DNA of 64,000 bases from Hominimerdicola alba (GTDB lineage: Bacteria; Bacillota; Clostridia; Oscillospirales; Ruminococcaceae): positions 1-64,000 of the forward strand of contig NZ_FOKQ01000008.1 in NCBI RefSeq assembly GCF_900112155.1, written 5' to 3'. This document shows, one piece after another, positions 23,557 through 31,852 of the stretch. Under the pieces are notes generated by a model. That model had not been told where the DNA came from and made no database searches. It saw only the letters and a program-made list of their open reading frames with translations. Position 1 is the first letter of the stretch. The number at the start of each line of letters is the position of its first letter. Both the position numbers and the translations under genes were made by a program.

Positions 23557-25542
23557 TCAGAGATAGAATATAAGGAGGAAGACCAGTATTCCGACCAGTG
23601 CAACGAATCCGAATACCTTCATCATCGAAGCTGAAAGATTCTTCTCAGCCTTCTTATACTTGATGTACTCCTTGATTGGGTCTTCATGGTATTCTCTCTT
23701 CAGCGAGTTGCCCACAGTAGGATTGAGCATATCGCCGATGTTGATGTTCTTGTACTTCTCCTTGATAGCCTCAGCAGCGTGAGCCTCGTCGAATCTGTGA
23801 TAGCCGAATGCAGAATCCAGATTTGAATTGTCCTTCTTCTTCATATCGATATCGTCCATGGTGATCTCGGCACCCTTATTCTCGCTGGTACCGCCGCCGT
23901 TCAGGTAAACATGCTCAGTATCAACTTCCTTCATCATCTTGCTGGAACGGTTGGAACGAAGCAGCTTGATGAGGGTGTCAGTGTACAGCTCATCTTCGAT
24001 CTCCTGCTCGGTCAGCAGCTGATCGGTAGTTTCGTCGGTACGGGAGTCAACTTCGTTGATCAGGTAAGTCAGCGAACGGTTGCTGATCTCGCGCTCTTCA
24101 ACGACTTCTTCCTCTTCAACATGGCGGTAGCCCTCAGGAGCAGTGAACTGGATATCATCTACATTGTCATTGACAATTTCGTCACCGAGACCTGTGAGGT
24201 TTACAGACTTACGCTTTGTGCCTGTAGCAATGCTTCCTTCGTCGATAACTCTTGCAGTGCTGGTGCCGACGCTTGCGAAAGGATCGATAGCTTCCAGTGT
24301 TCTTTCGCCAACGTTTGCAGAGGGCAGATCATCTGTCTCGGGACGATAGGAAACAGGTCCCATATTATCCTTTGGCTTTGTGTATTCATCAGGTTTAGCA
24401 TTAACAGTAAAGCTGCTTGCAATATCCTTGTCAGAGGGTATCTCGAACGCACCTGTAGACTTGGGCTCTTCTTTCTTGATGATGGGCTTGGGTCTTGTCA
24501 GACCGTCGATAGCTTCAACGTGCTTTACAGGAATCTCTTCCTCAACAAGTGAAGTCTTGTTGGAGGAGCTGCTTGCTGTGCCGGACTGACTGTTCTGTGA
24601 GCTTGCAGCCTGTGCAGCGATAGCATCATCAACAAGGCTTACCTTATGCTCTTCCTGTGGCTTCTGCTGTGCAGGAGCGGGAGCAGGAGCAGCAGGCTTA
24701 ACAGTATTGACAACAGGTCTTGCAGCAGGCTTGGGAGCTTCCTCGCTTATGATAGCGTCTGCGGTTATTGCAGATGCAGCAGCAACGAAAGTATGAGCTT
24801 CTTCAGCCTTGGGAGCAGGTGCAGCGCCTGTTACATCTCTTGCAGCTATCCTCAGCTTTGAACCAGAACCGTTAGCCTGACCGATGTTGGGCATAGGATA
24901 TACCTTGTCAACGTCGATCTTTGCAGCCTTGAGTATCTGAGTTGCGGAAGTGCATCTCATTGAACCTCTTACCATCTCTTTGAGAGGCAGGAGTATAATA
25001 TCTTTAAATGTAGCGTGGAGCTCTGCCAGCATCTGGTCGCTGCCTGCAGACATTACAGACTGCGGGAAACGATTGTCAAACAGACGCTTCCACTCGCTCT
25101 GCTTGGATTCTATGAGCTTGTCTATGTACTTAGCGAGAAGTATCCACAGATGAGGGTGCTCGAATCCTCTGTCATTTGTGATGAGCCACATATAGCATCT
25201 GATGAAAGCATCATAGCAGGTGACATCTTTCAGGTTCAGCAGTACATCGTCCTCGGTAAGTGCCTGAGAAAAACAGCCATCAGAGAACGCAAAGCAGCGG
25301 TAGCCGTTGCTGGCAAGCTTAGCATAAGCAGTCCTCAGTGTGATGTCATCTCTTTTGAAAGGCGGAAGAGCTGTAGGAAAATCATAGTCAGTCTTATAAT
25401 TCTCCGCATCTCCCATAGAGAGCAGCTTCTTGTAGGTAGCAGTCAGCTCCTCATCCTCCGCAGTAACGGGCAGACCCAATATTCTGAAAGGATTGCAGGC
25501 GAACAGCTCGTTAGCGGTAACTCCAAGTTTCTGGTTTGCCAA
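23557..25542 (-). CDS. tail-anchored protein with an N-terminal J-domain-like motif
   Basis: 661 aa from TTG with AAGGGGG upstream. Residues 15-45 (NPFRILGLPVTAEDEELTATYKKLL) look like the first two helices of a J domain, although the HPD signature is not present. A helical region to about 230 follows, then an Ala/Pro/Ser-rich low-complexity linker (about 235-450), acidic helices, and a single C-terminal membrane helix (VFGFVALVGILVFLLIFYL) at the very end. The topology predicts a cytosolic protein held by its tail. It is divergent from the operon beginning at 25896. No enzyme motif; perhaps a scaffold or chaperone-like membrane protein. Confidence 0.65.
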   Translation of the reverse strand: MANQKLGVTANELFACNPFRILGLPVTAEDEELTATYKKLLSMGDAENYKTDYDFPTALPPFKRDDITLRTAYAKLASNGYRCFAFSDGCFSQALTEDDVLLNLKDVTCYDAFIRCYMWLITNDRGFEHPHLWILLAKYIDKLIESKQSEWKRLFDNRFPQSVMSAGSDQMLAELHATFKDIILLPLKEMVRGSMRCTSATQILKAAKIDVDKVYPMPNIGQANGSGSKLRIAARDVTGAAPAPKAEEAHTFVAAASAITADAIISEEAPKPAARPVVNTVKPAAPAPAPAQQKPQEEHKVSLVDDAIAAQAASSQNSQSGTASSSSNKTSLVEEEIPVKHVEAIDGLTRPKPIIKKEEPKSTGAFEIPSDKDIASSFTVNAKPDEYTKPKDNMGPVSYRPETDDLPSANVGERTLEAIDPFASVGTSTARVIDEGSIATGTKRKSVNLTGLGDEIVNDNVDDIQFTAPEGYRHVEEEEVVEEREISNRSLTYLINEVDSRTDETTDQLLTEQEIEDELYTDTLIKLLRSNRSSKMMKEVDTEHVYLNGGGTSENKGAEITMDDIDMKKKDNSNLDSAFGYHRFDEAHAAEAIKEKYKNINIGDMLNPTVGNSLKREYHEDPIKEYIKYKKAEKNLSASMMKVFGFVALVGILVFLLIFYL

Positions 25543-25780
25543 AGTGATTCCCCCTTAAAGGTATTTAAATGTAAAAATTATCTAGAAAAAGTTTTAAACG
25601 GTTAAAAGATTATACATTGTACCCGCATAATAAACTCTATACTATATCGAATCAATTATATCAAATATTCTTACATAATATATCGATAAAAATAAAACGT
25701 TTAGTGAACTAAATGTGAATACAGGTAAATATAACTAAATTGTTCTCTGAAATTTATCTCAATTAGATGACAAAAAGTAT

Positions 25781-25809
25781 TTGCATTTTTGTGCAGTTTA
25801 TAGTATAAT
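25781..25809 (+). promoter_or_regulatory. promoter of the 25896 operon
   Basis: TTGCAT, 17 bases, TATAAT, in the 353-base region between divergent genes. The minus-strand promoter for 25542 is less clear (a TATAAT-like box near 25610). Confidence 0.65.
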
Positions 25810-25895
25810 TAATTTGTATAGATATCAGTCCGCTGAACAGGCATTTGGTGCGGGTGATTTTATCTGAACATTTTTACACTAGGGGGAAATATATA

Positions 25896-26609
25896 ATGGC
25901 TCTATTCAATAAAAAGAAACCGGCTGCTCCTGTGGCAGCTCCTTCGGCTAAGCCCGTGAATCCTGATGATATCTGGAATACTCCGTCACCCAGACGTAAG
26001 CAGACCGTTGCTGTGAAGGAGTCTAAGTATGATGAAGTTGTTCCCGAAACTCTTGAGGTAGAGAGCGTTGACCCTGAGATGATCAAGACAAAGATGGCTC
26101 AGCTTGAAGCGGAACTTGAAGAGAAGAAGAACCAGCCAGTTAAAACTCATGCAGATTACGGCACCAGCACGGTGGGACGCGAAGAGATCGTTGATGCCCA
26201 GACCGAGTATGAAAAGCTTTATGAAGTAGAGCATGAGAAGTATATAAGGTCACATCAGGAAGAGATTACCGAGGCTAAGGAGCATGGTATAGCAGAAAAA
26301 ATGGAAGCTATGTATGCTGAGCATGAAGCTAAGGTGGCTGAGGTGGAGAATACCAAGTTTGAATTCAGTGAGGTAGCCCAGGCTGAAGTGGACAAGAAGC
26401 TTGTTGATCTTCCTTATGCGAAGAGACCTGAGGATTATGCGGAGTATAAGGATATAGCTGCTGTCGCATCCGAGCCTGATGAAGCCGAGATCGAGAAACT
26501 GGGTGTAATAGACCATAGCGAAGATCCCGATAATATTGGTTTTGTCGATGAAGAATTCCTTGCCAAGAAGGTCGAGGAGTTTGAGGCAAAATATGGTGAC
26601 CGCAAATAA
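25896..26609 (+). CDS. hypothetical coiled-coil acidic protein
   Basis: 237 aa from ATG 25896, which has AGGGGG nine bases upstream; the longer frame from 25845 has none. The first 40 residues are Lys/Pro/Ala-rich (ALFNKKKPAAPVAAPSAKP). The rest is a highly charged helical protein rich in E, K and A (KMAQLEAELEEKKNQ; AEHEAKVAEVENT), probably coiled coil. It ends with DEEFLAKKVEEFEAKYGDRK. No membrane segment or motif is recognised. It leads a three-gene run with the 26647 unknown and the cyclophilin, opposite the J-like gene; a shared structural role is possible but not shown. Confidence 0.65.
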   Translation: MALFNKKKPAAPVAAPSAKPVNPDDIWNTPSPRRKQTVAVKESKYDEVVPETLEVESVDPEMIKTKMAQLEAELEEKKNQPVKTHADYGTSTVGREEIVDAQTEYEKLYEVEHEKYIRSHQEEITEAKEHGIAEKMEAMYAEHEAKVAEVENTKFEFSEVAQAEVDKKLVDLPYAKRPEDYAEYKDIAAVASEPDEAEIEKLGVIDHSEDPDNIGFVDEEFLAKKVEEFEAKYGDRK

Positions 26610-26646
26610 GGTCAGGGCAAATGTTTTTTTCTAGGAGCGATAGGTT

Positions 26647-27189
26647 TTGAACATCAACACAGACAATCCTATAATCAAGTATTCAGAAGCAGGAAAGGAA
26701 TTTCCCTATGATAAACTTTTCTATTCTACAGTAAATGATTATATTATGGAGTATAAGAACGCGCGTCTCGATAAACTGACAGATCATGACGCTTCGGTGT
26801 GCCTGGCAAGGATTATCAGGCGCATGGAGGTCAACGGTGTACCTGTTCAGCAGTATTTCAAAGAGGAACTTGATGCGTGGAAAGATGCTTCCAACTATAC
26901 AAGAGTTCTCAGACTCTGTGATCTTATGGCAAGAGATATCTTCTGTTGCTTTGATAAGAACAGGAACAATGAGAACGGGGATTTTGAAAAGGTAAACAGA
27001 TTCTACTGCGTAAATACTGAAGGCAAGCGCGATTTTTTCACGCTTGACGAAGTAAGGAAGGCTTCGCTTTTCAAAAAGAGCAGGACTCCCGAAAGTCAGT
27101 ATTTCATGGATCTTCAGAAGAGATACGATGCAGGTCTGCTGCCTAAGTCAAAGGAAGAAGAAAAAAGATTTTACGGCAATGCCGATTGA
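26647..27189 (+). CDS. hypothetical protein
   Basis: 180 aa starting at TTG 26647 with AGGAG about nine bases upstream. Hydrophilic, mixed helical protein, with features such as LARIIRRMEVNGVPVQQYFKEEL and RLCDLMARDIFCCFDKNR. No signal peptide, membrane helix or known motif. It lies 37 bases after the coiled-coil gene and 21 before the cyclophilin, so it is in the same operon. Function not recognised. Confidence 0.65.
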   Translation: MNINTDNPIIKYSEAGKEFPYDKLFYSTVNDYIMEYKNARLDKLTDHDASVCLARIIRRMEVNGVPVQQYFKEELDAWKDASNYTRVLRLCDLMARDIFCCFDKNRNNENGDFEKVNRFYCVNTEGKRDFFTLDEVRKASLFKKSRTPESQYFMDLQKRYDAGLLPKSKEEEKRFYGNAD

Positions 27190-27210
27190 TAAACAGAGAG
27201 GAAAGTGGAA

Positions 27211-27684
27211 ATGGTTAAAATAGAAATGGAAAACGGTAAGGAGATTCTTATCGAACTTTATCCCGAGAAGGCACCTATCACAGTTGCAAATTTTGAGAAG
27301 CTTGTTAAGCAGGGCTTTTATGATGGTCTGATATTCCACAGAGTCATCAAGGGCTTTATGATCCAGGGCGGCGACCCCGAGGGCACAGGCATGGGCGGCT
27401 CTGACGAGAAGATCAAGGGTGAATTTGCAAGAAACGGCGTAAACAACGACCTCAAGCATACAAGAGGCGTTATCTCCATGGCAAGATCCATGATGCCCAA
27501 CTCTGCAAGTTCACAGTTCTTCATCATGCACGAAGATGCTCCTCACCTTGACGGTGATTATGCTGCTTTTGGCAAGGTAGTAAAGGGTATCGAGGTAGTT
27601 GACGAGATAGCTGATGTAAAGGTCAATTTCAACGACAAGCCTCTGGAACCTCAGGTGATGAAGAAAGTCACCATAGTTGACTGA
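27211..27684 (+). CDS. cyclophilin-type peptidyl-prolyl cis-trans isomerase
   Basis: 157 aa from ATG 27211 (GTG two codons earlier is possible; GAGAGGAAA precedes both). The cyclophilin core is complete: NFEKLVKQGFYDGLIFHRVIKGFMIQGGDPEGTG with the catalytic arginine, HTRGVISMAR, SQFFIMHEDAPHLDG and FGKVVKGIEVVD. It catalyses proline isomerisation during folding. No signal peptide, so cytosolic. Last gene of the operon that starts at 25896, before a terminator. The protein is the short bacterial form of the family. Confidence 0.95.
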   Translation: MVKIEMENGKEILIELYPEKAPITVANFEKLVKQGFYDGLIFHRVIKGFMIQGGDPEGTGMGGSDEKIKGEFARNGVNNDLKHTRGVISMARSMMPNSASSQFFIMHEDAPHLDGDYAAFGKVVKGIEVVDEIADVKVNFNDKPLEPQVMKKVTIVD

Positions 27685-27706
27685 TAATTATTATTTTTAA
27701 AGCAGA

Positions 27707-27739
27707 TGCCTCTGTATTACAAAAATATAGAGGTTTTTG
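27707..27739 (+). terminator. intrinsic terminator
   Basis: GCCTCTGTAT pairs with ATATAGAGG around an A-rich loop, followed by TTTTTGC. Confidence 0.7.
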
Positions 27740-27778
27740 CTGTGTATAGCGAAAAATTATTTCTCGGGAGTGGTAAAA

Positions 27779-29131
27779 ATGTTTATAAAAAGGTTTGCTG
27801 CGGTCATTGCCGCGGCTCTGGCGGTGACTGCTGCTGTTCCTTCTGTTTATGCGGAATACGGCTATGATCCGACATATGATTACAATACTTATGATTATAA
27901 CAACTACGATTATAATAATTATGATTATAATAACTACGATTATAATTATGATAACGGCTATGACAACGGAGGATACGAGGAGACTACAACAACTACAGCG
28001 CCCGATCCCGGCTATGATCCTGCACAGTCTGCGGGAAATGAAGTTACAGCCATGGAGAACAAGGCAACTACTCTTGTTCCCGATAAGCCCACTTCTGCAC
28101 CATCAAAGGTTTATCTGAAGCCGGGTGAGTTCAAGGACGACGCCGTATCGGTAGAGCTTAGGATAGAAGCTGATTCTGCTGTATCCAGCGCACTGATGTC
28201 GGTTGCATTTGATACCGCGCTTCTGCAGCTGGAAAGCACTCAGATAAATCCCGAGGCAGGCGGAAAGGCTGCCGAGAACAGCTTCAACGGCAAGTATGTT
28301 TTCAATTATACAAATGATTCGGGCAGTAAATTCCAGGGCAATTATGTTACCCTGAATTTTAAAGTTCTGGATAAGGATATGGTCTCCACTACACTTTTCC
28401 TGACTGTTACCACACTGGATAACAAGACAGGTATACCGATATCATATTCAGTCGAGAACGGTATAATTGCAAATCCCGATGCACCCGGATACAATGGCGA
28501 GGAGACAAAGGCGCCCAAGCTCAACCCGCTGGTAAAAGTTCAGAAGAGCATAGGTCAGGCTGCACCCTCGGAGATGGGTATCGAGAATTACAGGAATATC
28601 GTTGTTGCCGACCCCAGTATAGTAAGCTTTGAGAACGGCGTTTTCAAGATGCTTGCTGCAGGTGAGACTTCTTTCGATGTAGTGTTCAACAATGATGAGC
28701 TCAAGACCTACGATATAATAATTTTTGATGATACCAACACCACCGACGCTCAGGACAGAGCTGTTGCAGCTACTGATAACAAGAGCAACGGTGTTGATAA
28801 GACCGTCCGCAACCTTTTCATCATAATCGCCATCGCACTGACTATGATAATAATCGCTGTAGAGTACCTTATTATTATGAAGCCTACAAGCAAGCGCCGC
28901 AAGAAACTTGCTGCGGCAGAAGCTTTCTTTGAGAGAGAAGAGCAGGAAGATGACGATGAGGACGAAGAAGAAATGCGCGAAGACCTGAAAAAGGCTTTTG
29001 CAGCGCGTGATGCCCGCCGTAAGTCACTCCGCGGAGAGGAAGAACCCGAGGTTGAGGAAGAAGCTCCCGAAGAGCAGGACGACGCTGACGCTGAGACTTC
29101 CGAAGATAATGATAACGGTGACGAGGAATAA
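27779..29131 (+). CDS. membrane-anchored protein with a cohesin-like domain
   Basis: 450 aa from ATG 27779 with GGGAGTGG upstream; an earlier frame start at 27737 lies in the preceding terminator. A signal peptide (FAAVIAAALAVTAAVPSVYA) is followed by Tyr/Asn repeats of NYDYNN (about 30-65), a Thr/Pro linker, then a domain of about 130 aa (VSVELRIEADSAVSSALMSV...FDTALLQLE...GNYVTLNFKV...YSVENGIIA) with the strand order and spacing of cohesin-type folds. After a second extracellular stretch comes one membrane helix (FIIIAIALTMIIIAVEYLII) and a cytosolic tail of alternating Arg/Lys and very acidic blocks. Cohesin identity is inference. It may bind dockerins or simply be an adhesion protein. Confidence 0.7.
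   Translation: MFIKRFAAVIAAALAVTAAVPSVYAEYGYDPTYDYNTYDYNNYDYNNYDYNNYDYNYDNGYDNGGYEETTTTTAPDPGYDPAQSAGNEVTAMENKATTLVPDKPTSAPSKVYLKPGEFKDDAVSVELRIEADSAVSSALMSVAFDTALLQLESTQINPEAGGKAAENSFNGKYVFNYTNDSGSKFQGNYVTLNFKVLDKDMVSTTLFLTVTTLDNKTGIPISYSVENGIIANPDAPGYNGEETKAPKLNPLVKVQKSIGQAAPSEMGIENYRNIVVADPSIVSFENGVFKMLAAGETSFDVVFNNDELKTYDIIIFDDTNTTDAQDRAVAATDNKSNGVDKTVRNLFIIIAIALTMIIIAVEYLIIMKPTSKRRKKLAAAEAFFEREEQEDDDEDEEEMREDLKKAFAARDARRKSLRGEEEPEVEEEAPEEQDDADAETSEDNDNGDEE
27876..27959 (+). repeat. 18-bp tandem repeat coding NYDYNN
   Basis: AAC/AAT-TA-C/T-GATTATAA-C/T units repeat about four to five times within the N-terminus of the cohesin-like gene; copy number could vary by slippage. Confidence 0.75.
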
Positions 29132-29147
29132 TTTTTCGTGATGTAAA

Positions 29148-29182
29148 AAAGACAGCTGTACTGTTGTACGGTTGTCTTTTTT
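29148..29182 (+). terminator. intrinsic terminator
   Basis: AAAGACAGC...GGTTGTCTTTTTT, 17 bases past the stop. Bases 29183-29267 hold no gene. Confidence 0.75.
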
Positions 29183-29267
29183 GTTGGCTCATTCATAGGG
29201 AGATACTAATGTATTTCAGCTTATATTTTATATTTGTGTGAATTTTTCTCTGAGACCTTTGCGGACG

Positions 29268-29296
29268 TTGACAGGGGAGTTGAAACATGGTATAAT
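29268..29296 (+). promoter_or_regulatory. consensus promoter of the RNA methyltransferase gene
   Basis: TTGACA, 17 bases, TATAAT. The leader to the start codon is about 135 bases with no obvious riboswitch. Confidence 0.85.
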
Positions 29297-29436
29297 CGAT
29301 ATGCTGTTCTGATCTTTAAGTTGGAGTTGGGCAGTGTTTTGCTGAAAGAATGAGTTTCGGTGAATGGAAAAGTGATAGAAAATGTGTGTTTGGTAAACTT
29401 ACGCACTTGGATAAATAATTTTCAGGAGGGCAAGAT

Positions 29437-30726
29437 ATGCCTAAAAAGGTCATTACAGATCATGCGACCGGTGAGAGAAAATGCCGCTGTTTCAAGAGAT
29501 GCGGCGGATGTCAGCTGAGTGAGAGCTACAGCGAACAGCTTGCAAGAAAACAGGAAAAAGCCGCACGTATGCTTTCGGGCTTCGGGAAAGTTGAGAACAT
29601 CGTGCCGATGGAAGTTCCTTATAATTACAGGTGCAAGGTGCAGACCGTTTTCGCAACGGACAGCTCAAAGCGTATAATTTCTGGCGTTTATCAGTCTAAC
29701 GCAAAGAAGATGGTGGCTGTGGACGACTGTATGCTTGAAGCCGAAGTGGCTTCGCCTATCGTTCAGACCATCAAGGTGCTTATGAAAGATATGCGTATAA
29801 GACCATATGATCTTCGTACAGGCGAGGGTCTTCTAAGGCATACGCTGATTAGGACTTCTTTCACCACTGGACAGGTCATGGTTGTGCTGGTCACTGCTTC
29901 GCCGATGCTTCCTGCAAAGAATAATTTTGTTAAGGCACTGGTGAAAGCACACCCCGAGATAACTACTATCGTACACAATATCTGTCCGACAGGCATGCCT
30001 TTGACTCTTGGTGACAGGAGCGTTATCCTTTACGGTAAGGGATATATCGAGGACGAGCTTTGCGGATGTCGGTTCAGGATATCTCCTGCTTCATTCTATC
30101 AGGTGAATCCAATGCAGACCGAAAAATTATACAGCTTTGCTGTTGAGGCAGCGGGCATACGCAAGGGAGTAAAGGTAATAGATGCTTACTGCGGAACAGG
30201 TACCATAGGCATAATTTGTGCGAAGAACGGTGCGGAAGTCACAGGTGTGGAGCTTAACAAATCGGCTTGCAAAGATGCTAAAGTAAATGCGGAGCTGAAC
30301 GGTCTGGATAATATCAAGTTCTTCAACGATGATGCAGGCAAATTCATGCAGGCAATGGCATCACGCGGTGACAGCTTTGATGTGCTGGTAATGGATCCTC
30401 CCAGGGCAGGTGCCAGCAGAGAATTCATCGGATGTGCGGTGAAGCTTGCTCCCGAGAAGATAGTTTACGTTTCATGCAGTATCGAAACTCTTGAGCGCGA
30501 CCTGAGGATATTCAAGAAAGAGGGCTACAGAGCCACATTCATTCAGCCGGTGGATATGTTTCCGCATACTATGGGCATTGAGAATGTTGTCTGCCTTGAA
30601 AAGTCTGAGAAATCTGCCGATAAAGCATCTGAGAAAGCAGTCAAAAGGGAAGAACAGGTATTTTTAAAGCCCAGAGGAATGTCAGTGAAAAGACCTGTAA
30701 AGAATGGCGGCAAACGCAGAAAATGA
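29437..30726 (+). CDS. TrmA/RumA-family RNA (uracil-C5) methyltransferase
   Basis: 429 aa, ATG preceded by AGGAGGG. An N-terminal cysteine cluster (CRCFKRCGGCQ) matches the iron-sulfur site of RumA/RlmD-type enzymes, and there is no obvious TRAM domain before it. Motifs follow in order: SFYQVNPMQTEKLY, the SAM loop VIDAYCGTGTIGI, GVELNKSACKDAK, VMDPPRAGAS and the catalytic cysteine in YVSCSIETLERDL. It methylates uridine in ribosomal RNA, most likely 23S. The exact target (RlmC, RlmD or both) cannot be read from sequence. The C-terminal 45 residues are a basic, lysine-rich tail. Single-gene unit with a consensus promoter. Confidence 0.9.
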   Translation: MPKKVITDHATGERKCRCFKRCGGCQLSESYSEQLARKQEKAARMLSGFGKVENIVPMEVPYNYRCKVQTVFATDSSKRIISGVYQSNAKKMVAVDDCMLEAEVASPIVQTIKVLMKDMRIRPYDLRTGEGLLRHTLIRTSFTTGQVMVVLVTASPMLPAKNNFVKALVKAHPEITTIVHNICPTGMPLTLGDRSVILYGKGYIEDELCGCRFRISPASFYQVNPMQTEKLYSFAVEAAGIRKGVKVIDAYCGTGTIGIICAKNGAEVTGVELNKSACKDAKVNAELNGLDNIKFFNDDAGKFMQAMASRGDSFDVLVMDPPRAGASREFIGCAVKLAPEKIVYVSCSIETLERDLRIFKKEGYRATFIQPVDMFPHTMGIENVVCLEKSEKSADKASEKAVKREEQVFLKPRGMSVKRPVKNGGKRRK

Positions 30727-30828
30727 CGGATTTTCGGTGATGTTTTTATTTAATAAGATATATAGTCGGGTCTGCCTGAAATGGTGGATCCGAAATTTGT
30801 ATAATTTATGTATTTGTCGTTTATTTGG

Positions 30829-30857
30829 TTGACATTGGTACATATTTATGGTATAAT
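30829..30857 (+). promoter_or_regulatory. consensus promoter of the MoxR operon
   Basis: TTGACA, 17 bases, TATAAT, 59 bases before the ATG. Confidence 0.85.
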
Positions 30858-30916
30858 ATTATAGTGTGAAATGCGTATTTTTACGCATAAGTTATCCCTG
30901 AACAGGAGGATATTTG

Positions 30917-31852
30917 ATGAACAGTAAGATCGAAGCTTTGGTTGCAAATATAGAGAAAGTCATCGTCGGAAAGCAGGAAACAGTGCTTAAAATAGTAACT
31001 GCTATGCTCTGCGGCGGTCATGTGCTGATAGAGGATGTTCCCGGCGTTGGTAAGACTCAGCTGGTATCTTCGCTGGCAAGGTCAGTAGCGGGTAAATTCA
31101 ACCGTATACAGCTGACTCCCGATGTTATGCCCTCGGATATTGTGGGATTTTCCATGATAAATCAGGTAACCAGAGAACTGGAATATAAAGAGGGTGCTGC
31201 CATGTGCAACTTCCTGTTGGCTGACGAGATCAACCGTGCTTCGCCTAAGTCACAGTCCAGCTTGCTGGAGATAATGGAAGAGCATCAGATATCAATCGAC
31301 GGTGTTACACATATGCTGCCTGTGCCTTTCATGACACTGGCGACACAGAACCCTGTTGAGACATACGGTACTTATCATCTGCCGGAAGCACAGATGGACA
31401 GATTCATAATGAAGATATCCATGGGCTATCCCGCATATGAGGACGAGCTTCGCATCATGTCCAACGGTGAGAATCTTATCTCAGCAAAAGACCTGAGAGC
31501 TGTTATGAGTACAGATGATATCGCTGTGCTTATGGAAGAAGCTCAGAAAGTGGCTACTGCCCCCAGCATCAGAAAGTATATACTCGATATCGTTACAGCT
31601 ACGAGAACTTCCGAGTATATCAGGCTTGGTGTTTCGCCCCGTGGCTCTATCGCACTGCTGAGGGCTGTGAAGTCCTACGCATATGTTATGGGCAGAAGCT
31701 ATGTTATTCCCGACGACGTTAAGGCGGTAATGGTCGAGGTGCTTGCCCACAGACTTATGCTTTCGCCTAAGGGCAAGTCAAATTTTGAAGATAACGGCGC
31801 TGCACTTAAAGCTGTGGCGATGACGGTACAAAGTCCTACTACTGCGGAGTGA
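30917..31852 (+). CDS. MoxR-family AAA+ ATPase
   Basis: 311 aa from ATG 30917, with AGGAGG seven bases upstream (TTG one codon earlier is possible). Walker A is EDVPGVGKTQ, Walker B LLADEINRA, then MEEHQISIDG, sensor residues in TLATQNPVETYGTY and the arginine-finger region PEAQMDRF. MoxR ATPases act as chaperones in assembly or metal loading of partner proteins, often von Willebrand or DUF58 proteins. Its stop overlaps the DUF58 start by four bases (GTGA), a firm sign of coupled translation. Confidence 0.93.
   Translation: MNSKIEALVANIEKVIVGKQETVLKIVTAMLCGGHVLIEDVPGVGKTQLVSSLARSVAGKFNRIQLTPDVMPSDIVGFSMINQVTRELEYKEGAAMCNFLLADEINRASPKSQSSLLEIMEEHQISIDGVTHMLPVPFMTLATQNPVETYGTYHLPEAQMDRFIMKISMGYPAYEDELRIMSNGENLISAKDLRAVMSTDDIAVLMEEAQKVATAPSIRKYILDIVTATRTSEYIRLGVSPRGSIALLRAVKSYAYVMGRSYVIPDDVKAVMVEVLAHRLMLSPKGKSNFEDNGAALKAVAMTVQSPTTAE

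Noticed and set aside
27876-27959. CRISPR-like array from the 18-bp repeats
   Set aside because: The repeats are contiguous, in frame and encode NYDYNN in a signal-peptide protein.
28750-29196. Serine-rich minus-strand frame at the end of the cohesin-like gene
   Set aside because: It is the complement of the acidic repeat-rich tail (GAG/GAC runs read as serine codons).
29221-29406. 61-codon minus-strand frame in the gap before the RNA methyltransferase
   Set aside because: It covers a consensus plus-strand promoter and has no ribosome site or motif.
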